Source: an uncultured Bacillus sp. (lineage in GTDB: Bacteria; Bacillota; Bacilli; Bacillales; Cytobacillaceae). Taken from it: DNA of 17,788 bases. Shown here one piece after another: positions 1 to 7,792 of this stretch (position 1 is its first letter; every line of letters begins with the position of its first letter). A program made the position numbers and the translations under genes. The stretch covers positions 1 through 17,788 of the forward strand of contig CALCRD010000390.1 of assembly GCA_937894355.1 (NCBI GenBank), in the 5' to 3' direction. The notes under the pieces were generated by a model. It made no database searches. It was not told where the DNA came from and saw only the letters and a list, made by a program, of their open reading frames with translations.

Positions 1-1008
1 TTGCCGGGAAATTTATGCGACTATATTGAGAGCAAGGGTTTTAAAGTTTATCGCTTAGAAGCAGAAACAGAATTGGCTGGAGATAAATATTGGGAGTGGT
101 TAGGTAAAAACTGGTTAGAAGATGCTCGAAGAACAGAGGAAATACTGCTAAACCAATCTAAGAACCTTTCCGATATGAATAATAAAGATAACTTAGCTTC
201 ATTTCTAAACGAGCAGAATAAAGAAGAAGAAAATATAACTAATATCAGTTCAAAAATAGTGGCCGAAATTTTTACCGATGCGCAAGGTTCCGAGCTTAGT
301 TCGAACTTAAACTTAGTTGTTGACAGCTATGCTCTAGATAGCAAATGGGAGAAGCATTTACGGCCATATGTCAATAAGATAATGGTTATTGATGACCTTG
401 CCAACCGCCCCCATGATTGCGATCTATTACTTGACCAGAATTATTATAAAAACCTGGAAAAACGTTATGATGGATTGGTACCATCTGATTGCCGAAAACT
501 CCTTGGTCCGAAGTACGCGCTTTTACGCCCGGAGTTTCATCAAGCAAAGAAAAACTTAAGAAAAAGAGATGGTAAAGTCCGGAGAATTCTGGTTTTCTTC
601 GGGGGTAGTGACCCCACTAATGAGACGGTAAAGGCCTTGGAGGCGATTAAGCTTTTAAACCGTCCGGAGATAGCGATTGATGTAGTGGTTGGGACTGCTA
701 ATCCTCATAAGGAACAGGTTAAAGAGCTTTGTAATCAGATGCCTAATACCAACTATCACTGTCAGGTGAAGAATATGGCGGAGTTGATGGCTGCTGCCGA
801 TTTAGCTATCGGGGCCGGGGGAGCGGCTACCTGGGAGCGGCTTTACCTGGAACTGCCGACGATTGCGATTGCGGTGGCGGAGAATCAGGTGGAGACGTTG
901 GAGGCGCTTTCGGAAGACGGAATGGTGTATTATTTTGGTTTATGGACTGGAGTAGATATTAAGCTTATCCTTAACAAGATAAAAACTATTATGAAGGTTT
1001 TTATGTGA
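1..1008 (+). CDS. pseG: PseG-like UDP-sugar hydrolase, 5' partial and C-terminally shortened
   Basis: Homologue of PseG, which removes UDP from UDP-2,4-diacetamido-2,4,6-trideoxy-beta-L-altrose in the cytoplasmic pseudaminic acid pathway used for flagellin glycosylation. The frame is open from base 1; the usual N-terminal GxGHxxR-type region lies outside the window, so the TTG at base 1 is not a real start. Recognisable parts are VVDSYALD, the VIDDLANRPHDCDLLLDQ stretch, FFGGSDPTNET and the C-terminal GAGGAATWER and AENQVETLEAL motifs. Two oddities are seen. An AT-rich, Asn/Glu/Lys-rich insert of about 50 residues (about residues 50-100) precedes VVDSYALD, and the protein stops shortly after GLWTGVD, perhaps 25-30 residues earlier than family members normally do. 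GC content falls at the same place, suggesting a recombination joint. Family assignment is secure; activity of the shortened form is uncertain. Confidence 0.88.
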   Translation: MPGNLCDYIESKGFKVYRLEAETELAGDKYWEWLGKNWLEDARRTEEILLNQSKNLSDMNNKDNLASFLNEQNKEEENITNISSKIVAEIFTDAQGSELSSNLNLVVDSYALDSKWEKHLRPYVNKIMVIDDLANRPHDCDLLLDQNYYKNLEKRYDGLVPSDCRKLLGPKYALLRPEFHQAKKNLRKRDGKVRRILVFFGGSDPTNETVKALEAIKLLNRPEIAIDVVVGTANPHKEQVKELCNQMPNTNYHCQVKNMAELMAAADLAIGAGGAATWERLYLELPTIAIAVAENQVETLEALSEDGMVYYFGLWTGVDIKLILNKIKTIMKVFM

Positions 1009-1098
1009 AGATTGTTATACAAAGTTAGCTTATTCATTTAATGTGGTAAGTAAAATGGGATTTTCAGACATTCTTTTTTAGTTAATGAGGTGATAACC

Positions 1099-3072
1099 AT
1101 GTCTTTAATGGCAATATTTCATAAATTTAACTGTGATAGCAGAGTTAATGATTATGCGAATAGTAGAGAATATTTACTTTTAAAATCAGATTTAGATGAT
1201 ATAACAGTGCAGTATGCTTCAGATATATTAGATATTAGTCAAAAACAAATAATTAGTAATGAGAAGAGAACTATATTTGGTTATATGTTGGGGGAAATAT
1301 ACGATCTTAACAAGAATGATTTGATTTTAAAGGGGCATATATTTAATACTCACACTGATATTGAATATGTAATTCATTTATCCGAAGAATATGGAGAAGA
1401 AGCTTTAGAAAAGCTTAATGGTAAATTTGTTATTTGTCTTCTAGATAAAGAAAAAGAAGAGATGCTTATTATTAATGATAGGTATGGTTTTTATACCTTT
1501 TATTATTATAAAGAAGAAAAATCCTTCTGCTTTTGTAATGTTCCCAAAATAATCTCTGATTCTTTACAGAATAAAAGTATTAACACCGAAAGTGTTCAGG
1601 ATTTTTTTAGTTTTGGATATTTATTGGGGAATAAGACACTGATTAATGAGATTAATAAAGTTCCTCCTGCTTCAATAATTAAAGTAAAAGATAGTAAATT
1701 TAAGCTTAGATCTTATTGGAATTGGAATTGTATTGAAAAAGCTAAGGACGTAAGGTATGAAGAGGCTGTTGAGAAATTAGGAATTTTGTGGATTGAGGCA
1801 GTTAGAAAGATAATTGCAAAGCATAAAAAAGTTTATATGACGTTAAGTGGAGGGTTAGATTCCAGAGCTACATTAGCAGCAATTGATTATTTAGGTATGA
1901 ATTGTAAAGTTGATTCAGCTTTTACTTTTGGGATAAAGGATTGCTTAGATTATGTGCTAGCTAGTCGAGTTGCAAAAATTGCAAAAATAAAACATATATT
2001 TATTGAATTAGATTCTGAAATTTGGTGGAAGAATATTCAACTCGCTATAGAAAATGGTATGGGTGAAATTAGTATTATTCATACACATGGATTATGTTTA
2101 AGAAGTATTCCTTTAAAGTATGTTTTTTTAAATGGTTTTGCTGGAGATCTGGTTTTAGGAGGTAGTTTTCTTAAACATGAATTAACTAACGTGAGTGAAG
2201 AATATTTTTCATCATATCTACGGGAAAGAATGAGAAGCAGAGGTCTAAAGAATGAACTACTCATAAAGGAATTACCTAAAGGACAAATACAGGATAATGT
2301 ATCTTGGAAATCTACAGATTATTTTTTCATTGACAATATTTTAAGAAATTGCAATACTTTAGGGGATGATTACTATGGTGCATATCCTTTTTTTGACAAT
2401 GATCTGATTGAATACATTTATAGCTTACCTCAGGAATGGAGAGTAAATTCTAATATTTATAAAGCAATGTTACTCAAGTATTTCCCAAAATTTTTTAATA
2501 ATATCCCTTGGCAAAAAACGGGGTTACCAATAAGTGGGGAAGATAAATTAACTTATCAAAAAAACGATGATAATAAGAAATTGAAAGTTGTTTTATTTGG
2601 AGCTTCAAAATTAGGAAGACAGGCATTGAATATTTATCAAGATAAATGGAATATACTTTATTTTTGTGACAATGATAAATCTAAATGGGGTAAAAAAACT
2701 TGCGATATAGAAATTATTTCACCAAACGAGTTGCTTTCACTAAATAACCTGAAAGTTATTATAACTAGTATGTATGAGGATGAAATTGAAAGACAACTCA
2801 TAGAGTTAGGTATAAAAAACTATAAACGATATTCAGAAATTAGGAGTTTTGTAAATTACAAAGAATGGATTAAAGAACCAGTTATTAGTAAATATATTTC
2901 GGAAATATTATTATCAAACGAAATTAAAAACGAAAGTTATTATAATATTAATGAAATTAAAAGAACAATCAGTAATCATATGAGTAATAAAGAAAATAAC
3001 GTAAAAGATATATGCTTATTATTTACTTTTGAAATATTTCGCAAAACATTTCTTAATGAAAACTTGAAGTAA
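1099..3072 (+). CDS. Asparagine-synthetase-like amidotransferase fused to a C-terminal Rossmann-like module
   Basis: 657 aa. Residues about 1-200 resemble the class II glutaminase fold of AsnB, but the chain begins Met-Ser-Leu, so the Cys2 nucleophile needed for glutamine hydrolysis is absent. Residues about 225-485 form the ATP-pyrophosphatase synthetase domain: PP-loop SGGLDSR at residues 250-256, and a later YPFFDNDLIEYIYSLP plus K-x-LLKYFP region typical of AsnB. Residues about 495-583 are the shared module (LFGASKLG, CDNDKSKWG, ITSMYEDEI), followed by a ~70-residue tail with no recognised motif. The start is ATG 1099, with GAGGTG at 1087-1092; the in-frame GTG at 1090 lies inside that site. 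In glycan loci such enzymes are thought to amidate sugar carboxylates; with no glutaminase Cys, free ammonia or a partner would be needed. That role is inference. AsnB-like identity is firm. Confidence 0.87.
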   Translation: MSLMAIFHKFNCDSRVNDYANSREYLLLKSDLDDITVQYASDILDISQKQIISNEKRTIFGYMLGEIYDLNKNDLILKGHIFNTHTDIEYVIHLSEEYGEEALEKLNGKFVICLLDKEKEEMLIINDRYGFYTFYYYKEEKSFCFCNVPKIISDSLQNKSINTESVQDFFSFGYLLGNKTLINEINKVPPASIIKVKDSKFKLRSYWNWNCIEKAKDVRYEEAVEKLGILWIEAVRKIIAKHKKVYMTLSGGLDSRATLAAIDYLGMNCKVDSAFTFGIKDCLDYVLASRVAKIAKIKHIFIELDSEIWWKNIQLAIENGMGEISIIHTHGLCLRSIPLKYVFLNGFAGDLVLGGSFLKHELTNVSEEYFSSYLRERMRSRGLKNELLIKELPKGQIQDNVSWKSTDYFFIDNILRNCNTLGDDYYGAYPFFDNDLIEYIYSLPQEWRVNSNIYKAMLLKYFPKFFNNIPWQKTGLPISGEDKLTYQKNDDNKKLKVVLFGASKLGRQALNIYQDKWNILYFCDNDKSKWGKKTCDIEIISPNELLSLNNLKVIITSMYEDEIERQLIELGIKNYKRYSEIRSFVNYKEWIKEPVISKYISEILLSNEIKNESYYNINEIKRTISNHMSNKENNVKDICLLFTFEIFRKTFLNENLK

Positions 3073-3075
3073 AAA

Positions 3076-3195
3076 ATGAAGAAAAGAGCTATTATTATTT
3101 TTGAATATTCCATTTGGAAAGATGCTTATGATTATCTTTTAGATAAATGTATTCAACAAGAACAGATTAAAACAAAACTACGACGGTTATTATAA
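3076..3195 (+). pseudogene. Short remnant of the shared Rossmann-like module
   Basis: A 39-codon frame from ATG, 3 bases after the preceding stop. Its N-terminus (MKKRAIIIFEYSIW, then KDAYDYLLDK) aligns with the N-terminus of the 5178 protein (MKENVVLFGASNYG, then KIAYDYLKDK). The diagnostic GAS is replaced by EYS, one residue is missing, and after the LLDK the frame runs into unrelated sequence and stops, as after a frameshift or deletion. I read it as the broken 5' end of a gene that began with the module, not as a functional small protein. The alignment is short, so confidence is moderate. Confidence 0.5.
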
Positions 3196-3289
3196 TAGCT
3201 AATATTATGATATATAGAAACAGATAAAGAAAATCGGTGTAAACTATATTAACGTATTGAAGAATCGATTTTTAACGGAGGAACTTAAA

Positions 3290-5131
3290 ATGAAGTTTAA
3301 TTCAGATCAAGAAATCATTAACTATTTAATAAAGAATCCAGTTGAAAAGGGGGGACAGATATACCATCCAATACCTTTTGATGAATTTAAAATGCTAAAA
3401 ACTTCTTCAAACAAAAATGAGGTTTATAGGAAATGGAAGATCATTGAAAAAACTTTCCAAGATATTTTTAGTGATTTAAATGGTTTAAATGTGTTGGATA
3501 TTGGAGCAAATGCGGGTTTTTATACTTTTTCTTTAGCGAAAAAGGGAGCAAAAGTAACAGCGTTCGAACCAATATCAATATATTCGGATATTGGGATATT
3601 TTTAGCAGAAAACAAGCCAAATATTAAGGTAAAATGGTATAATAAGCCCTATACCTCTGATCTTGTTAAAAATGAAAAGTTTGATGTAGCTCTAATGTTA
3701 AGTGTTTTTCAATGGATGGCGCTGGGTGGTGATAGATTAACTGAAGCATCAAGGGAGTTAAAAGAAATATCGGAAAAAAGCGATTATTTAATTTTTGAAC
3801 TGGGATTTAATGCTGGTAAGTCCTGTTTATATACCGATAATCCTAATCATTATGAAGTATTAATAGATTTACTACAAAAAAATACTGTTTACAACAAATT
3901 TGAATTGCTGGGGATGACTCAATTATGGAAAAACTGTAATAGATATTTAGTATTATGCAATAAAAAAAGTAAGAAAAAAAAACAGCAATACAATATTTTT
4001 GAAGTCGAAATAGATAAATGCATAAGTTCTGTTTCAGGTTTGAGTTTTAGTAATAAAAAAGGACGTAAAACCCATTACTTTGTAGATGCTTTAAACGAGT
4101 TAATTAATAAAGGGAATGTTAAATATGGGGATTCTCAGCTAAAAAAGTATTATGATAACTTTCAACCACAGACTTTAGGAGAGCTATTTTTCTTAAATAA
4201 AAAAGTAGATGCTTACCCTTTATCTATTATTCCGCCTATTGCTAAGGTTCCGTTGCCATGGACTGATATTTCCTTTTATGCAAAGTTATTTGCTGCCAAT
4301 GTTTTCTTGGTAAAAAATGGGGGAATTTTGCCTTCTTATGAGGTCGAGTTGTTTTTTCACGATAATGTAGAAAAAATCCTATTTAGTCCTTTGGAACAAT
4401 GGGTTCCATTATACACTAAATATGACGGAACCTTTCACCTATGCGGTCCCCAAAATGAAGAATCAGGCGAGAAACTTTACGAAAAGCTTATTTCTATATT
4501 TAATAGTATAAAAAATATTGGATATCAACCTGAAAAATTTGAAGAAGGTTATATTCGAGGGGTAATGATTAAGTATAAAGACGACTTTCGATTTTTGGTT
4601 ACTGACGGGCAGCATAGAATTTCATCACTATCTGCATTAAATTATGATAGAGTTTTAGTAAAGTTAGATGAAAGGTTTAAACATAATATATTTGATATAG
4701 ATAAAATTGATGATTGGCCTTTTATTAAATTAAATTATTATTCAAAAAAAGTTGTTCTAAAGATGGTAAAGTCATTTTTTAATAACAATCTTCACATTAG
4801 TTCTTGTAAAAACTATAATTTTAAAAAAACATACAAAGAACTAGATGTTATATTTTTTGGAGCATCAGGAATGGGTGAAAAATACTATGAAAAATACAAA
4901 GACATATATAATGTCGTTTGCTTTTGCGATAATGATCCAAACAAATGGGGAAAGCATTTAAAAGGGATAGAAATTATTTCACCGAATGAAGAATGTATTT
5001 TACAAAAATATAAGATTGTAATTACTAGTATGTATTTTAAAGAAATTTTACCATCTTTACTTAAGAAGGGTTTAAAAAATATTGAGGTAAAAGGAAAAAA
5101 GGTTTTATTTGCTGAAGATGTTTTTTATTAG
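3290..5131 (+). CDS. Three-part protein: SAM methyltransferase, ParB-like domain, Rossmann-like module
   Basis: 613 aa. Residues about 60-230 are a class I SAM-dependent methyltransferase with motif I VLDIGANAG at 68-76 and the following acidic turn AFEP. Residues about 300-480 contain a segment ending in TDGQHRISSL (D439, H442, R443), which resembles the DGxHR signature of the ParB/sulfiredoxin-like superfamily; the surrounding LPWTD and PLEQWVPLY stretches are not assigned. Residues about 519-605 are the shared module (FFGASGMG, CDNDPNKWG, ITSMYFKEI). Start ATG 3290 has GGAGG at 3277-3281; the in-frame TTG at 3257 lies upstream of that site. It probably methylates a sugar or glycan intermediate, but the substrate is unknown and the ParB-like part could be catalytic (kinase/nuclease-fold) or merely structural. 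The methyltransferase and module calls are good; the ParB-like call rests on one motif. Confidence 0.8.
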   Translation: MKFNSDQEIINYLIKNPVEKGGQIYHPIPFDEFKMLKTSSNKNEVYRKWKIIEKTFQDIFSDLNGLNVLDIGANAGFYTFSLAKKGAKVTAFEPISIYSDIGIFLAENKPNIKVKWYNKPYTSDLVKNEKFDVALMLSVFQWMALGGDRLTEASRELKEISEKSDYLIFELGFNAGKSCLYTDNPNHYEVLIDLLQKNTVYNKFELLGMTQLWKNCNRYLVLCNKKSKKKKQQYNIFEVEIDKCISSVSGLSFSNKKGRKTHYFVDALNELINKGNVKYGDSQLKKYYDNFQPQTLGELFFLNKKVDAYPLSIIPPIAKVPLPWTDISFYAKLFAANVFLVKNGGILPSYEVELFFHDNVEKILFSPLEQWVPLYTKYDGTFHLCGPQNEESGEKLYEKLISIFNSIKNIGYQPEKFEEGYIRGVMIKYKDDFRFLVTDGQHRISSLSALNYDRVLVKLDERFKHNIFDIDKIDDWPFIKLNYYSKKVVLKMVKSFFNNNLHISSCKNYNFKKTYKELDVIFFGASGMGEKYYEKYKDIYNVVCFCDNDPNKWGKHLKGIEIISPNEECILQKYKIVITSMYFKEILPSLLKKGLKNIEVKGKKVLFAEDVFY

Positions 5132-5134
5132 GTA

Positions 5135-5159
5135 TAAGTTTAGTTTTTTGAAAAACTTA
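5135..5159 (+). other. AT-only intercistronic hairpin
   Basis: TAAGTTT (5135-5141) is the exact complement of AAACTTA (5153-5159), just after the preceding stop codon. There is no GC pair cluster and no T-tract after it, so it is unlikely to terminate transcription; it may only protect or separate segments of the mRNA. Confidence 0.25.
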
Positions 5160-5177
5160 AAGGGGTTAAAGTAAAAA

Positions 5178-6665
5178 ATGAAGGAAAATGTGGTTTTATT
5201 CGGAGCCTCTAATTATGGGAAAATAGCTTATGATTATCTGAAAGATAAATATTGTATATTATACTATTGCGATAATGATAAAAACAAATGGGGTCAGCAG
5301 TTCAATGGGTGCGAGATAATTTCACCAGAACAACTAAAAAATATTACTGCAACGGTTATTATAACCAGTTCATATTATGAGGATATTTCACATCAACTTT
5401 TTGAGATGGGTATAAAGGATTTTCGAATTTTCCAGCTCGACCTTAAAGATTATTATGATTACGTTAAAGAAGAAAAAGAAAGACACGAAAATAGTTTTCT
5501 TTTGGATTTACGAACTGAAAATTTCCATTCACAAATTGTGTCTAACTATAATTTACACTTGATGGTTGACAATATATACTGTAAAAAATTTATAGAATTT
5601 GTAAATGGAAATTTTCCTAACAGTAACAATCTATATATAATTTTAAAGCATAGGAATCGGGATTTAAGACATTTTAATTCTCACATTTATAATAATGTGG
5701 AACTGATGAATGTTGAAGAAATGGGTGGGAAGCTATATTTATATATTAAAAATGCGAATAAGGTTTTTATACATTTTTTGAAAGACTATATTTGTAAGTT
5801 TATTTACGATTATGATATAAAAGAAAAATTATATTGGATAGTTTGGGGAGCGGATTTATACAGTTATATTCAAGAAGAGCTTTATGATGAACTAACTAAA
5901 AAATTGTTAAAGAAAATAAATTATCCTATACCAAATCAATTGTTTCAAAGTTCTTCTTCCTTATTTTATAGAAGGAAAGCTATTAAAAACATTTCATATA
6001 TATTATCTGGATTTACATATGAGTATGAGAAAACGAAAGAATTTTTTAGTACTAATGCCCAATTTTTATTGTTTATCTATCCAAACCCTATTAATTTTGT
6101 TTCTTTAACAAAATGTAATAATAAAAATCAGGTATATAAAAAGAAAAATAATAAATACGCAATACTAATTGGAAATTCAGCAGACCCTACAAACAATCAT
6201 TTAGATATGTTTCGCACTTTAAAAAACTTAGATTATCAAAATATTGATATAATAGTTCCTTTATCTTACGGTGGAAATCAAGAGTATATTGATTATGTAA
6301 TAAAAAAAGGGGAAGAATTTTTTGGAAATCATTTTATACCAATAAAGGACTATATGAAACCAGAGGATTATTTTAGTATATTAAAACAAATAGATATTGC
6401 TATTATGAATCATAATCGTCAGCAAGCGGCTGGCAATATATTTGCATTATTATATTTAGGCAAACCAGTGTTTTTAAAGAGTAAAACTTCTTTATTCAAA
6501 GGATTAACAGATTTGGGTTTTGAATTATTTAAAATTGAGGAACTTGAAAAAAACCAATTAACAGGTTTTATCAAAAATAACAATGTTATTGATAATAGAA
6601 TAGATATGTATTTTGGGGAAGCGAAGGCTCGAGAAAACTGGAGTCAAATACTTCAAATAAAGTAA
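5178..6665 (+). CDS. WecF-like (GT56) 4-amino-4,6-dideoxygalactose transferase with N-terminal Rossmann-like module
   Basis: 495 aa. Residues about 3-95 are the shared module (LFGASNYG, CDNDKNKWG, ITSSYYEDI). The remaining ~400 residues resemble WecF, the enterobacterial TDP-Fuc4NAc:lipid II Fuc4NAc transferase: VWGADLYSYI (W223-G-A-D226), LIGNSADPTNNH from about residue 330, VPLSYGGNQEYIDYV and the RQQAAGNIFALLYLGKP segment all correspond in order to E. coli WecF. WecF itself is about 360 residues. Start ATG 5178; the nearest Shine-Dalgarno-like AGGGG at 5161-5165 is 12 bases away, which is long. The presence of wecE, rmlA and rmlB homologues downstream supports a dTDP-Fuc4N-derived donor. 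Acceptor and exact N-acyl group are unknown. It probably works at the cytoplasmic face of the membrane on a lipid-linked glycan (inferred from WecF). Confidence 0.83.
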   Translation: MKENVVLFGASNYGKIAYDYLKDKYCILYYCDNDKNKWGQQFNGCEIISPEQLKNITATVIITSSYYEDISHQLFEMGIKDFRIFQLDLKDYYDYVKEEKERHENSFLLDLRTENFHSQIVSNYNLHLMVDNIYCKKFIEFVNGNFPNSNNLYIILKHRNRDLRHFNSHIYNNVELMNVEEMGGKLYLYIKNANKVFIHFLKDYICKFIYDYDIKEKLYWIVWGADLYSYIQEELYDELTKKLLKKINYPIPNQLFQSSSSLFYRRKAIKNISYILSGFTYEYEKTKEFFSTNAQFLLFIYPNPINFVSLTKCNNKNQVYKKKNNKYAILIGNSADPTNNHLDMFRTLKNLDYQNIDIIVPLSYGGNQEYIDYVIKKGEEFFGNHFIPIKDYMKPEDYFSILKQIDIAIMNHNRQQAAGNIFALLYLGKPVFLKSKTSLFKGLTDLGFELFKIEELEKNQLTGFIKNNNVIDNRIDMYFGEAKARENWSQILQIK

Positions 6666-6681
6666 ATAAGAACGAATATTC

Positions 6682-6710
6682 TTGAGGTTTATAATACGAT
6701 ATATTATTAT
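6682..6710 (+). promoter_or_regulatory. Possible sigma-A-type promoter
   Basis: TTGAGG (6682-6687), 17 bases, then TATTAT (6705-6710), in the 85-base gap upstream of the decayed radical SAM gene. Spacing is ideal and the -35 is close to consensus, but AT-rich gaps give such matches easily. It would drive the 6751-13073 gene set. Confidence 0.35.
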
Positions 6711-6750
6711 GTCGAAAACAAGAAAAAATAATAAAAAAGGAGCATTAGTT

Positions 6751-7792
6751 ATGGCTAAAACTAATCATTATTTAACATCAGTATCAAATAGGACCGAATT
6801 TTTAAAATGTTATTAATCGTTATCATTCTGTTTTTCCCAAACAAATTATTATAGAAACAACGGGGTTTAGTAATATGAAGTGTATACATTGCGGTCATAA
6901 AACAATGAAAAGAAAAAAAGGGAATATGGATATAAATCTATATAAAAAAATTATTGATGAAATTGCTTTAAAGGCCCCTGAAACCGAAGTTTGGCTTACA
7001 CTGTATGGGGAAGCGCTTTTATTGAGGTATAAGCTATATTACATGATTAAATATGCTAGAGAAAAAGGGCTTAAGTATTTGATTTTGAACACTAATGGAA
7101 TGCTATTAGATGATGAAATGATAAATTTAATTCTGGAATCTGGATTGGATCGGTTTATTTTTAGTCTAGATGGTTTTACTAGAGAGACTTATAATTCTAT
7201 TAGAGTTCATGGAGATAAAGATACAGTCTATGGAAATGTCTTAAATTTAATTGCAGAGAAAAATGAAAAGGGTTTGGAAAAACCATATATTGAGGTTCAG
7301 TATTCAGTTATGGACGAAAATGAAGATGAATTGAAAGATTTTATTGATTACTGGTCAAAACATGATGTTTTTATAAAAATACGTGAAAAATTTACTTGGT
7401 GTAGTACAGTAGAGGCTAATAACTTGGATAAAAACCAAGAACGAATTGCTTGCCCTTGACTTATGTCTGTGCTGGGAATATTTTGGAATGGCGATGTAAC
7501 AATGTGTGTCTAGGAATATGAAGGAATAAATACTATAGGTTCGATTAACGAATTGACTATTGAAGAAGTTTGGAATTGTGAAAAAAGAAAAACGTTTATT
7601 GAAAAACATATTAATCATGAATTTGATAAACTACCGAATTATTGTCGAAATTGCATGGACTGGCAAGCTGTTGGAGCTGAGACGTATCAAAATAATTTGG
7701 TTAAACGTGTTGACTGGAAAGAAATGATTGTGGGTAAAAAAGATGATAAACCTCAATTAGATAATGCTTTGAAGGAAGATCAAAATGATTGA
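6751..7792 (+). pseudogene. Decayed radical SAM/SPASM protein
   Basis: Remains of a ~345-residue radical SAM enzyme with a C-terminal SPASM domain. It starts at ATG 6751 with AAGGAG at 6737-6742. The N-terminal 21 codons (to TAA 6814-6816) are in a different frame from the rest; after a frameshift near 6805 the text continues RYHSVFPKQIIIETTGF. The first cluster cysteine of CNxxCxxC is Ser (SNMKCIHC), so the SAM-binding 4Fe-4S site would lack a ligand. Two in-frame stops follow: TGA at 7457-7459, where the family usually has Trp after CP, and TAG at 7511-7513, after TMCV. The SPASM-like text then resumes (INELTIEEVWN, YCRNCMDW) to 7792. The intact ancestor may have modified a sugar or peptide. 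Four independent lesions make it a pseudogene. Confidence 0.85.

Noticed and set aside
1012..1042. Promoter TTGTTA with TTTAAT upstream of the AsnB-like gene
   Set aside because: The spacing of 19 bases and weak -10 are no better than expected in AT-rich DNA.
5135..5159. Rho-independent terminator after the methyltransferase/ParB-like gene
   Set aside because: The stem is only A/T plus one G/C pair and no T-tract follows; the next gene continues in the same direction.
7457..7513. TGA and TAG inside the radical SAM gene as selenocysteine or pyrrolysine codons
   Set aside because: The expected residues there are Trp and Gln-like, no SECIS-like element is apparent, and the gene has a frameshift and a lost cluster Cys as well. 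Ordinary decay explains all of them.
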